From contig JBDTDV010000052.1 in assembly GCA_039922875.1 (NCBI GenBank), positions 1 through 51,331 on the forward strand: 51,331 nt of DNA. The letters are read 5' to 3'. Below the pieces are notes generated by a model. That model made no database searches. It saw only the letters and a program-made list of their open reading frames with translations, and was not told the origin of the DNA. The translations under genes and the position numbers were made by a program. Position 1 is the first letter of the stretch, and each line of letters starts with the position of its first letter. The stretch comes from JBDTDV01 sp039922875 (GTDB lineage Bacteria; Actinomycetota; Actinomycetes; Actinomycetales; Microbacteriaceae). Below are positions 24,539 through 32,831 of this stretch, piece by piece.

Positions 24539-25807
24539 TCATCCCACCGACGTCGCGGCATCCATCCTCAGGACGGTTTCGGCCAGCACGCGCATTCCTA
24601 TGGAGATATCGGCGAGTTCGGTCCACTCCTGCGGACAATGGCTCTTGCCGTCCCTGGACGGGATGAAGATCATCCCCATCGGAGCGAGCTTGGCCATGTG
24701 CACTGCGTCGTGGGTGGCGCCACTGGGGATCGGCAGCCACGGCACGCCAGCCTGCTCGGCGGCAGCGGCGGCGATGTCTTGAACGCCGCGGGTCGTCTCG
24801 ACCACCTCGTTGTCGTTGGTCCAGTCGAACTCGACGTCCACTCCTGAGGAGTTGGCCAAGGTCTGGATTTCCTCCGCCAGGCGCCGCCGGGTACCGCTCA
24901 GCCAGCTCGGGTCGATACTGCGGATCTCGCTGCGCATGGTCACCAGGCTCGGGACCACATTGGGCGAGTCCGTCATCGACCGCACCTCAGTGGTGGTCGC
25001 TACGCCGTGAATCGGCGCTCCGCAACCCTCACGACGCACCGCCAGCACGGCCTCTGCTGCCGCGACCATGGCATCCTGCCGGGAATTCATGTCCCGGGTG
25101 CCGGCATGGTCCGCCCGCCCTCGGAAGGTCGCCACCAGGCGTTCGATGCCGGCGATCGCCGTCACGATCCCGACCGGAATGCCGCGTTCCTCAAGGGTCG
25201 GGCCCTGCTCGATATGGAGTTCGACATAACCGTGGATGCCACCGCGGCGCGCCCAATCGTTGCCGAGGGCCGCGCTGGGGTCGAGGTCGAAGTCTGCGTA
25301 CCGATCCCCGAGGCTGACCCCGACCAGACTCCTGCGGTCCAGGTCGGCCGCGGTGAGTTCGCCGGCCAGAGTTCGGCTGCCCAGGCAACTCAACCCGAAC
25401 TCGTTCGGCTCCTCGCCGAGAAAGTCGATCACGATCAGATCGTGCTCGAGCTGGATTCCTCCCTCACGAATCCGGCGTGCGGTCTCGATGCCGCCAAGCA
25501 CACCGACGACCCCGTCGAACCGGCCACCAGCCTTGACGGTATCGGTGTGCGAGCCGGTCACGATCGCGGGTGCGCCAGGCGAGCGGCCAGCCAGCCTGCC
25601 GATGATGTTACCGGCACCATCGACATGAACCTGGAGGCCTGCCTCGCGCATCTTGGTCTGCACCCACTGCCGCGAATCCCGGTACGGCTCGGAAAATACC
25701 TCCCTGGTCCACCCATCCAGCGAATCGTCCCGGATGCGCGAGAGCGCTTCGAGCTCGCCACGCACCCGGTCGATTGCCGGCTCGAGCGGAGGTACCGCCG
25801 ACATCAT
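24539..25807 (-). CDS. M20-family amidohydrolase: N-carbamoyl-L-amino acid hydrolase or allantoate amidohydrolase
   Basis: A 422-residue metal-dependent amidase of the hydantoinase/carbamoylase family. Metal-binding segments are TGSHTDTVKAGGRFDG, the EEPNEFG acidic cluster, ELHIEQGPTLEERG and the C-terminal SGATHDAVHM. The family includes L-carbamoylases, allantoate amidohydrolase and ureidoglycolate hydrolase, and sequence alone does not separate them. Purine genes around it favour allantoate; hydantoinases favour L-carbamoylase. The start is set at two tandem ATG codons (25807/25804), 16 bases after the NCS1 transporter 2 stop; the ribosome site is weak, so the exact start is uncertain. Confidence 0.8.
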   Translation of the reverse strand: MMSAVPPLEPAIDRVRGELEALSRIRDDSLDGWTREVFSEPYRDSRQWVQTKMREAGLQVHVDGAGNIIGRLAGRSPGAPAIVTGSHTDTVKAGGRFDGVVGVLGGIETARRIREGGIQLEHDLIVIDFLGEEPNEFGLSCLGSRTLAGELTAADLDRRSLVGVSLGDRYADFDLDPSAALGNDWARRGGIHGYVELHIEQGPTLEERGIPVGIVTAIAGIERLVATFRGRADHAGTRDMNSRQDAMVAAAEAVLAVRREGCGAPIHGVATTTEVRSMTDSPNVVPSLVTMRSEIRSIDPSWLSGTRRRLAEEIQTLANSSGVDVEFDWTNDNEVVETTRGVQDIAAAAAEQAGVPWLPIPSGATHDAVHMAKLAPMGMIFIPSRDGKSHCPQEWTELADISIGMRVLAETVLRMDAATSVG

Positions 25808-25823
25808 CACGCCTGATCCGATC

Positions 25824-27296
25824 CTAGACGCCGACTTCGTCGGCCTCGCTGGCGAGGTCGGCAGCCCTGGCGTGCAGGTTCGGGCGCATCCGGTTGATCC
25901 AGAGGCAGAACAGGCCACCGAATACCACCCCGATCGGCCAGGAGAACGGTGCGATTGCCGAGAACGCCGGTACGAACGTGATCGTCAGGGTGATGATTCC
26001 GGCGAGAATCAGCGCGATGATCGAGTTCATGTTCATTCCGCGGGTGTAGTAGTACCGTCCGTCAGGAGCGTCACTGTACAGGCTGTCGGCGTGAATCTGT
26101 GCCTTTCGGATCAGGAAGTAGTCGACCAACACGATGCCGAGCAGCGGGCCCATCAGCGCGCCAACCCCACCGATGAACTGGTTGACCACGACCGGGTTCG
26201 AGTACAGGTTCCATGGTGTTACCACGATCGCCAGGACCGCAGTGATCAGCCCGCCACCGCGGAAGTTGATGTGCTTCGGCGCCGCGTTCGAAATGTCGTA
26301 CGCCGGCGACACGAAGTTCAGGATGACGTTGATACCGGCAGTGGCGATCACGACGACAATGATCGTCAGCAGCAGCAGCGTCGGGTTGTCGATGTCGTTC
26401 AGCAGCAAAATCGGGTCTTGGATGGCCTTGCCGTAAACCTTGACCGAGGCCAGCGCGATAATCACCGAGACCACGCAGAACGCGATACCGTTCAGCAGCA
26501 GGCCCAAGCGGTTTCCCTTGATCACCGCGTCACGGCTGGGAGACAGCCGGGTGAAGTCGGCGAAGTTCAGCATCGGGCCGCCCATATAGGCAACCGTCAA
26601 GAAGATCGCGGCCAAGGTGGCCGTGAGGGCCGGGGCGAATCCGAGTGCGTTGCCGGCCTCGTGGTAGTTCCAGTCCACAGACCATCCGGCCCGATTGAGG
26701 GTCCAAATAGCCAGCGCCGCCATCGCCACCCAGATCGCGGGTCCGGCGAAATTCGACAGCTTGCGAACAGTCTCAATTCCGCGGTGCAGCACCAGCAACT
26801 GCACGGCCCATAGGAAGATGAAGCAGATCCAACCCAGGCCGGAAAGCCCCAGGAACGAACCCTCGGCCATCGGCTTGGTCGCCGGCCATAGCTTCAGCAC
26901 CAGGATCATGATGACCGCGGAGGCCAGCCACGTCTGGATGCCATACCAGAAGATCGCGACGATCGCGCGCAATAGTGCCGGAATATTTGCGCCGAACACT
27001 CCGAAGCTGGCTCGGGCGAAGACCGGGAATGGCACGCCGACCTTCTGGCCGGCCGTCCCCATCAGGTTGCTGACGAAGTAGATGATCACGATACCGATCG
27101 AGAGGCCGAGTGCCATTTGCCAGCCAGTGATGCCCAGGACGATCAGGCCAACCGCCATCGCGTAACCGCCGAGGCTGTGCCAGGCCGACATCCACCAGGC
27201 GAACAGTTCCCAAGTGCCCCACTTGCCGGCACCAGAACGCGGTGCGATGTCTTCGTTATAAAGCCGAGTGCTGTACCCGGCAGGGATATTCGTCAT
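25824..27296 (-). CDS. NCS1-family nucleobase/hydantoin transporter 2
   Basis: A 490-residue NCS1 symporter with about 12 spans, paralogous to transporter 1. Shared segments are TRLYNEDIAP, FWYGIQTWLAS, NFADFTRLSPS and TPWNLYSNP. Substrate is likely a hydantoin, allantoin or pyrimidine. Two ATG codons are adjacent; the second (27296) is 6 bases from AGGAG and is preferred. It is upstream of, and transcribed with, the M20 amidohydrolase, so importer and hydrolase probably share a substrate route. Confidence 0.87.
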   Translation of the reverse strand: MTNIPAGYSTRLYNEDIAPRSGAGKWGTWELFAWWMSAWHSLGGYAMAVGLIVLGITGWQMALGLSIGIVIIYFVSNLMGTAGQKVGVPFPVFARASFGVFGANIPALLRAIVAIFWYGIQTWLASAVIMILVLKLWPATKPMAEGSFLGLSGLGWICFIFLWAVQLLVLHRGIETVRKLSNFAGPAIWVAMAALAIWTLNRAGWSVDWNYHEAGNALGFAPALTATLAAIFLTVAYMGGPMLNFADFTRLSPSRDAVIKGNRLGLLLNGIAFCVVSVIIALASVKVYGKAIQDPILLLNDIDNPTLLLLTIIVVVIATAGINVILNFVSPAYDISNAAPKHINFRGGGLITAVLAIVVTPWNLYSNPVVVNQFIGGVGALMGPLLGIVLVDYFLIRKAQIHADSLYSDAPDGRYYYTRGMNMNSIIALILAGIITLTITFVPAFSAIAPFSWPIGVVFGGLFCLWINRMRPNLHARAADLASEADEVGV

Positions 27297-27382
27297 CATT
27301 GACTCCTATAAGAACTATCTAGAGGGTGAGTTGAGGCCGAGGGTGAGTTGGAGCCCAGAATGAGGTCGGGCTAAGCAAGTTT

Positions 27383-27396
27383 GGCAAACGTTCGCG
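27383..27396. promoter_or_regulatory. LacI-type site around CAAACGTTCG upstream of NCS1 transporter 2
   Basis: The core (27385-27394) fits CAANCGNTTG with one mismatch and lies about 90 bases before the transporter start. It shares CAAACGTT with the site at 21139-21148. Confidence 0.35.
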
Positions 27397-27441
27397 TAGA
27401 TCGCAATAGCGACCGCCGCCAGGCGCCGTGAATCACGGGAA

Positions 27442-28302
27442 TCAGTTGCGATTCAGTTCGGCCGAGATCTGCTCAACCGCTTCGTGGAGCAACGGGATTG
27501 CTCGCAGCGCGAAGTTGTCGTCGACCCGTGCCACCGGGCCGGAGACCGAGATTGCGGTGGGTGTCGGCGCGTTAGGAACCGCCATAGCGAAACAGCGCAC
27601 GCCGATCTCCTGCTCGCCGTCGTCGATCGAGTAGCCGCGCTGGCGAATCCGCTGCATCTCCTCAAGCAGGGCATCCACTTCGCCGATGCTGCGCTCGGTT
27701 GGCGTGGGAAGCCCGGTCCGAGCCAGAATCGATCGAACCTGCTCCTCGGGAAGCTGGGCCAGGATCGCCTTGCCGACCCCGGTGTCGTGCAGGTGGGCGC
27801 GACGCCCGACCTCGGTGAACATTCGCATGGAGTGCGAAGACGGAACCTGCGCAATATAGACGACCATGTCGGAGTCCAACACCGCCATGTTCGCGCTCTC
27901 GCCCAGCCGGTCGACCAGAGCCTTCAACTGCGGACGCGCGAGCGCGCCGAACTGCTTGTTGGCTCCATCCCCGAGTCGGATCAGCCTCGGTCCGAGCGCG
28001 TAGCGGCGGTTGGGTAACTGCCTGGCATACCCGAGCACCACCAGGGTTCTCAGCAGGCGATGAATGGTCGGCAATGGCAGATCCGTCGAGGACGACAACT
28101 CGCTGAGGGTGACGTCGCCACCGGCGTCGGTGATCAACTCCAACAGCTCGAACACCCGCTCGACCGACTGCACACCGCCGCCGGAGGGCTTGGCGGTACT
28201 TCCCGAAGCCGTTGCGGAGCGGCCCGAGGCCTTGGCGGGACGCCCAGAAGCCTTCGCGCTTCCCGAGGTCCTCACGGAGCTTCCTGGAGATGTGACCGGC
28301 AT
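27442..28302 (-). CDS. IclR-family transcriptional regulator
   Basis: A 286-residue regulator. After a 35-residue Ser/Ala/Gly/Lys/Arg-rich tail, the winged helix runs through VERVFELLELI, TLSELSSSTDLPLPTIHRLLRTL. The C-terminal effector domain follows, with AKLGESANMAVLD-type, TGVGKAILA and EIGVRCFAMAVPN segments. The tail contains imperfect KASGRPAK-like repeats not usual in the family. Start at 28302 is chosen from AAGGA upstream; a longer frame reaches 28341. It is divergent from the malic enzyme-malate synthase-allE operon, so it likely controls glyoxylate/ureide use, as AllR does in enterobacteria. Confidence 0.85.
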   Translation of the reverse strand: MPVTSPGSSVRTSGSAKASGRPAKASGRSATASGSTAKPSGGGVQSVERVFELLELITDAGGDVTLSELSSSTDLPLPTIHRLLRTLVVLGYARQLPNRRYALGPRLIRLGDGANKQFGALARPQLKALVDRLGESANMAVLDSDMVVYIAQVPSSHSMRMFTEVGRRAHLHDTGVGKAILAQLPEEQVRSILARTGLPTPTERSIGEVDALLEEMQRIRQRGYSIDDGEQEIGVRCFAMAVPNAPTPTAISVSGPVARVDDNFALRAIPLLHEAVEQISAELNRN

Positions 28303-28325
28303 GGTAATTTCCGTCCTTCGAGTCG

Positions 28326-28339
28326 GGAAAGTTGTTTCC
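28326..28339. promoter_or_regulatory. Inverted repeat GGAAA-N4-TTTCC upstream of iclR
   Basis: Perfect 5-base arms 24 bases before the iclR start and 17 bases upstream of the divergent malic enzyme promoter. This is a candidate IclR operator; small palindromes of this kind are common targets of the family. Confidence 0.35.
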
Positions 28340-28355
28340 ATACTATTCGTGCAGC

Positions 28356-28384
28356 TTGTTATTCCATTGCGCAGATAATAATAT
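28356..28384 (+). promoter_or_regulatory. Promoter of the malic enzyme-malate synthase-allE operon
   Basis: TTGTTA (28356-28361) and TAATAT (28379-28384), spacing 17, 50 bases before the start codon and its GAGGAGG ribosome site. TTCCAT occurs twice here (28336, 28362). Confidence 0.5.
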
Positions 28385-28433
28385 CCATCATACGAGAGTC
28401 AGCGGTCGGCGAGGGCCTCGATGAGGAGGAATT

Positions 28434-29837
28434 ATGGGCGCTCCAGGCCCCGGAAACTCAATCACCCTGCGCGTAGAAGCGCCCGCGAGCGTGAGCGTCA
28501 CCAGCGACCTGACCACCGTGGTCGCCGCGGCTGGCGCGGCGGTCACCGCCCTTGATGTCGTGTCGTCCCACCGGAACACCTTGATCGTGGACATCACCTG
28601 CAACACCTCAGACCCCGAGCACGCGGAGCGCGTCACCGACGCACTCGAGTCCATCGAGGGCGTACACGTCGGCAAGGTCAGCGACCGGACCTTCCTGATG
28701 CACCTGGGCGGCAAGCTCGAGGTCACTCCCAAGGTGGCGCTGCGGAACCGGGATGATTTATCCCGTGCGTACACGCCGGGTGTCGCCAGGGTCTGCATGG
28801 CTATCGCCAAGCATCCCGAAGACGCCAGGCGGTTGACCATCAAGCGCAACACGATCGCGGTCGTCACAGACGGGTCGGCCGTGCTCGGCCTGGGCAACAT
28901 CGGGCCGGCGGCCGCCATGCCGGTCATGGAAGGCAAGGCGGTGCTGTTCAAGCAGTTCGCCAATGTCGACGCCTGGCCGGTCTGCCTGGACACCCAGGAC
29001 ACCGAGGAGATCATCTCCATTGTCAAGGCCATCGCCCCCGGCTACGGCGGGATCAACCTTGAAGATATCGCCGCGCCGCGCTGTTTCGAGATCGAGCGGC
29101 GGCTGCGCGACCTGCTGGACATCCCGGTCTTCCACGACGACCAGCATGGCACCGCGATCGTCGTCCTCGCTGCGCTGCGAAATGCGCTCCGGGTGGTGGA
29201 CAAGAAGATCTCCGACATCCGGATCGTCGTCTCCGGAGTCGGCGCGGCCGGAAATGCGATCATCCAGCTTCTGAAGACTCAGGGCGCCGGACACATCATC
29301 GCGTGCGGGCGCGGAGGGGCAATCCACTCCGGCGAAGAATACAGCGACGCGCACCGCAGCTGGATCGCCGCCAACACCAACGAAGAGGACTTCTCCGGTA
29401 GCCTGCACGAGGCGCTGGTCGGGGCGGACGTCTTCATCGGGGTCAGCGCGCCTAACTTGTTCGGCGAAGAACAGGTCGCCACCATGGCTGAGAACGCGAT
29501 CGTATTCGCAATGGCGAACCCGGACCCCGAGATCGACCCGGTCGCCGCAGCCACACACGCGGCCGTCGTCGCGACCGGACGCAGCGACTTCCCGAACCAG
29601 ATCAATAATGTGCTGGCCTTCCCGGGATTCTTCCGCGGACTGCTGGATGCCGGGGTCGCCGACATCACGCCCAATATGCTGGTTGCAGCCGCGGATGCCA
29701 TCGCCAACCGGGTTGACGATGACGAGTTGAATGCGAGCTTCATCATTCCCAGCGTCTTCGATCCGCACGTGGCGGCCGATGTCGCCGCCGCCGTTGCCGC
29801 CGCCGCCACTGCCACTGCCACTGCCACTGCCAACTGA
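28434..29837 (+). CDS. NAD(P)-dependent malic enzyme with N-terminal ACT-like domain
   Basis: A 467-residue oxidative decarboxylase making pyruvate from malate. The first 80 residues (ITLRVEAPASVSVTSDLTTVV onward) look like a small-molecule-binding ACT domain; the catalytic part has SRAYTPGVARVC, VTDGSAVLGLGNIGP, FHDDQHGTAIV and the Rossmann SGVGAAGNAI. A GAGGAGG ribosome site precedes the ATG. It sits directly before malate synthase, so together they convert glyoxylate plus acetyl-CoA to pyruvate and CO2. The C-terminus ends in alternating Ala-Thr encoded by a GCCACT repeat. Confidence 0.9.
   Translation: MGAPGPGNSITLRVEAPASVSVTSDLTTVVAAAGAAVTALDVVSSHRNTLIVDITCNTSDPEHAERVTDALESIEGVHVGKVSDRTFLMHLGGKLEVTPKVALRNRDDLSRAYTPGVARVCMAIAKHPEDARRLTIKRNTIAVVTDGSAVLGLGNIGPAAAMPVMEGKAVLFKQFANVDAWPVCLDTQDTEEIISIVKAIAPGYGGINLEDIAAPRCFEIERRLRDLLDIPVFHDDQHGTAIVVLAALRNALRVVDKKISDIRIVVSGVGAAGNAIIQLLKTQGAGHIIACGRGGAIHSGEEYSDAHRSWIAANTNEEDFSGSLHEALVGADVFIGVSAPNLFGEEQVATMAENAIVFAMANPDPEIDPVAAATHAAVVATGRSDFPNQINNVLAFPGFFRGLLDAGVADITPNMLVAAADAIANRVDDDELNASFIIPSVFDPHVAADVAAAVAAAATATATATAN
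29805..29828 (+). repeat. Four tandem GCCACT hexamers at the end of the malic enzyme gene
   Basis: Four perfect copies followed by a partial GCCA, encoding Ala-Thr repeats close to the stop codon. Copy changes would keep the frame, so only tail length would vary. Confidence 0.85.
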
Positions 29838-29900
29838 CTCAGAACCACCGGGCCCATAGCCCGCGGTAACCAAATAGAAACACTAAGGAATACATAACAC

Positions 29901-31499
29901 ATGGCACTTTCGCTGACCGATGAGCACCCGACCGACCGGGCCGAGGAGATCTTGAGCCCCGTCGCGCTGGACTTCATCGCGGAGCTGCATCGGCGCTTCG
30001 GTGCCACCCGCGAGGAACTCCTGACTGCCCGGGCGGCCAAGCGGGAGCGCGTGGCGCGCACCGGCCGCCTGGACTTCCTGCCGGAGACGCGTGCGGTTCG
30101 CGACGGTGATTGGAAGGTCGCGGCCGCGCCCGCTGCCCTTGTCGACCGGCGGGTGGAGATGACCGGGCCGGCCTCCCCGGCGAAAATGGCGATCAACGCA
30201 TTGAACTCTGGCGCCAAGGTCTGGCTGGCGGATCTGGAGGATGCCAGCAGCCCGAGTTGGTTCAACGTCATCGACGCTTTGCTGAATCTGCGCGATGCGG
30301 CACTGGGTACGCTCAGCTACACCTCGCCAAAGGGCAAGGAGTACCGGTTGCGATCGGATGCGCCACTATCGGTCATGGTGATCCGGCCACGCGGCTGGCA
30401 CCTGCCGGAGCGGCATATCCTGATCGACGGCGAGCCGGCCATCGGCGCGCTGGTCGACTTTGGACTGCACTTCTATCACACTGCCACGTTACTGCTGAAG
30501 AACGGGCAAGGCCCGTACTACTACCTGCCCAAAATGGAGAGTCACCTCGAGGCGCGGCTCTGGAACGATATCTTCTCCTTCGCCGAGGAGTACATCGGCA
30601 TCCCGCAGGGCACCGTCCGGGCCACGGTTCTAATCGAGACCATCCCGGCCGCGTTTGAGATGGATGAGATCCTCTACGAGTTGCGCGATCACGCTTCCGG
30701 CCTCAACGCGGGCCGCTGGGACTATCTGTTCAGCATCATCAAGTACTTCCGCGACGCCGGTGACGAATTCGTACTGCCGGATCGGGCATCCGTCTCGATG
30801 ACCGCGCCGTTCATGCGCGCGTACACCGAGCTCTTGGTCAAGACCTGTCATCAGCGCGGCGCCTTTGCAATGGGTGGCATGGCGGCGGTCATCCCGAACC
30901 GTAAGGAGCCGGAGATCACCGCTGAGGCTTTCGAGAAGGTGCGCGCCGACAAGATCCGCGAGGCGGAGGACGGCTTCGACGGATCTTGGGTCGCCCACCC
31001 CGACCTGGTTCCGATCTGCCAGGAGGTGTTCGACCAGGTGCTGGGCGACCGCCCGAACCAACTGGACAAATTGCGCCCTGAGGTCTCGGTGACGGCCGAG
31101 CAGCTGCTTGATATCGCCTCCGCCGAGGGCGAGGTGACCGAGGCCGGATTACGCCTGAACCTCTATGTCGCCGTCCGGTACACCGCCGTGTGGCTCTCCG
31201 GTAACGGCGCGGTGTCCATCTACAACCTGATGGAGGATGCCGCCACCGCGGAGATCTCGCGCTCACAGGTCTGGCAGCAGATCCGCAACCAGGTGACCCT
31301 CGCCGACACCGGCGAGACGGTGACTCGCGAACTGGTGCGGCGCATCCTGGACGAGGAGACGGAGCGGCTGCGTAGCGAGGTCGGCGAGGAAGCATTCGCC
31401 GCCCACTATCAGCCGGCCAGTACCCTGATCGCCGAAATATGCCTATCTGAAGACTACGGCGAGTTCTTGACAATTCCGGCATACGAACTGGTGGGCTGA
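29901..31499 (+). CDS. aceB: Malate synthase A
   Basis: A 532-residue malate synthase condensing glyoxylate with acetyl-CoA. Recognisable segments are FLPETRAVRDGDWKVAAAP, VWLADLEDASSPSW, VIRPRGWHLPERHI, YYLPKMESHLEARLWNDIF, GRWDYLFSIIKYF and GSWVAHPDLVP. The length is right for isoform A. It is 63 bases after malic enzyme and 3 bases before the CitE-like gene. In this setting it assimilates glyoxylate from ureide breakdown rather than from the glyoxylate shunt; no isocitrate lyase gene is present in the window. Confidence 0.94.
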   Translation: MALSLTDEHPTDRAEEILSPVALDFIAELHRRFGATREELLTARAAKRERVARTGRLDFLPETRAVRDGDWKVAAAPAALVDRRVEMTGPASPAKMAINALNSGAKVWLADLEDASSPSWFNVIDALLNLRDAALGTLSYTSPKGKEYRLRSDAPLSVMVIRPRGWHLPERHILIDGEPAIGALVDFGLHFYHTATLLLKNGQGPYYYLPKMESHLEARLWNDIFSFAEEYIGIPQGTVRATVLIETIPAAFEMDEILYELRDHASGLNAGRWDYLFSIIKYFRDAGDEFVLPDRASVSMTAPFMRAYTELLVKTCHQRGAFAMGGMAAVIPNRKEPEITAEAFEKVRADKIREAEDGFDGSWVAHPDLVPICQEVFDQVLGDRPNQLDKLRPEVSVTAEQLLDIASAEGEVTEAGLRLNLYVAVRYTAVWLSGNGAVSIYNLMEDAATAEISRSQVWQQIRNQVTLADTGETVTRELVRRILDEETERLRSEVGEEAFAAHYQPASTLIAEICLSEDYGEFLTIPAYELVG

Positions 31500-31502
31500 G
31501 AA

Positions 31503-32777
31503 ATGACTGTGACCGGCTCTTTGGGCGCTGCAGACTTTGCCCACATCGATGAACAACTGGCCAGCACCGACCGACTGCTCGCGAAGAACTACCCAGGCGA
31601 CGACGGCAGCCGGCAGCCAGTCCACACCGTGTACGTCCCGGCCGACCGGTTCGTGCCAGACCTCAGCAGTCAATGGGGCCAGCAGGCGCTGGATGCCGTT
31701 TCGGCGTTCGGCGGGCTGGAGCGGCTCTGCCAGAGCCTGGGATTGTCGCCCGAGCTGACCGCCCAGCTGGTCGCGCCGGTCCGCGCGAAGCTGGAAATCC
31801 AGCCGATCGAGGACCTGCGCCTGGATTTTGAGGACGGTTATGGCGATCGCGGGGACGAGGTCGAAGACGCCGCGGCGATCGTCGCCGCGCAGACGGTGGC
31901 AACCGCGGTGGCCGCCGGGACCGCGCCGCCGTTCATCGGGATCCGATTCAAGTGTTTCGAAGCGGCCACCCGGGCCAGAGGGTTGCGCACCCTGGATCTC
32001 TTCGTCACGCGGCTCGCCGAGGCAGGCGAGCTGCCGGCCGGGTTGATGCTGACCTTGCCGAAGGTCTCCACGGTGGCCCAGGTGCAGGCGATGGCCTTCG
32101 CGGTGAGCCGCCTTGAGCAGGTGCATTCGCTGCCGACCGGACGGCTGCGGTTCGAGGTGCAGGTCGAGACCCCGCAACTGATCCTCGGCGCCGACGGCAC
32201 CTCGCCGGTGGCGCAGCTTCCGCAAGCTGTTGCCGGGCGGATCAGCGGGCTGCATTACGGTACCTACGACTACAGCGCGTCGCTCGAGATCGCCGCTGCG
32301 TACCAGTCCATGGAGCACCCGGCGGCAGATTTCGCCAAGGCGGTGATGCAGTTGGCGGCGGCTGGCACCGGCATCCGTCTGTCCGACGGATCGACCAACG
32401 TGATCCCGGCCGGTGCCAGCGTTGAGGAGGCCTGGCGGTTGCACGCGAGGTTGGTGCGCCGTTCGTTGGAGCGTGGCTACTACCAGGGCTGGGACATGCA
32501 TCCGGCGCATCTGGTCACCCGGTTCATTGCGAACTACGCGTTCTATCGCGAGGGGTTCGCCGCGGCCGCGCTCCGGCTGAACAACTACGTGCACGCCAGC
32601 GCGAACCTCGGCGGCGACTCGACGGTCATGGACGAACCGGCCACCGCACGCGCATTGGCGGGCTTCGTCGCCCGCGCGCTGGCCTGCGGCGCCGTAGGGG
32701 CCGACGAGGTGCGGCTGCAGACCGGCATCGATTCTGCCGCGCTGCAGAACCTCGCCTTCCCCAAACGCAACTCCTAG
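31503..32777 (+). CDS. Uncharacterised CitE/HpcH-like aldolase-type protein (DUF6986-like)
   Basis: A 424-residue protein whose middle resembles the HpcH/HpaI and CitE lyase fold: RLDFEDGYGD supplies likely metal-binding acidic residues, FEVQVETPQLI a second Glu, and GTYDYSASL a third element. It is longer than ordinary CitE proteins. I recall such proteins under DUF6986 beside malate synthase and ureide genes in actinobacteria, but know no demonstrated activity. It starts 3 bases after aceB and precedes allE, so a role in ureidoglycolate or glyoxylate metabolism, for example a C-N or C-C lyase step, is inferred. Confidence 0.7.
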   Translation: MTVTGSLGAADFAHIDEQLASTDRLLAKNYPGDDGSRQPVHTVYVPADRFVPDLSSQWGQQALDAVSAFGGLERLCQSLGLSPELTAQLVAPVRAKLEIQPIEDLRLDFEDGYGDRGDEVEDAAAIVAAQTVATAVAAGTAPPFIGIRFKCFEAATRARGLRTLDLFVTRLAEAGELPAGLMLTLPKVSTVAQVQAMAFAVSRLEQVHSLPTGRLRFEVQVETPQLILGADGTSPVAQLPQAVAGRISGLHYGTYDYSASLEIAAAYQSMEHPAADFAKAVMQLAAAGTGIRLSDGSTNVIPAGASVEEAWRLHARLVRRSLERGYYQGWDMHPAHLVTRFIANYAFYREGFAAAALRLNNYVHASANLGGDSTVMDEPATARALAGFVARALACGAVGADEVRLQTGIDSAALQNLAFPKRNS

Positions 32778-32831
32778 CGCGCCACGCACCGGCGGCAGCG
32801 CATGCAACCGACGCGGCGCACCTGAACAGAA

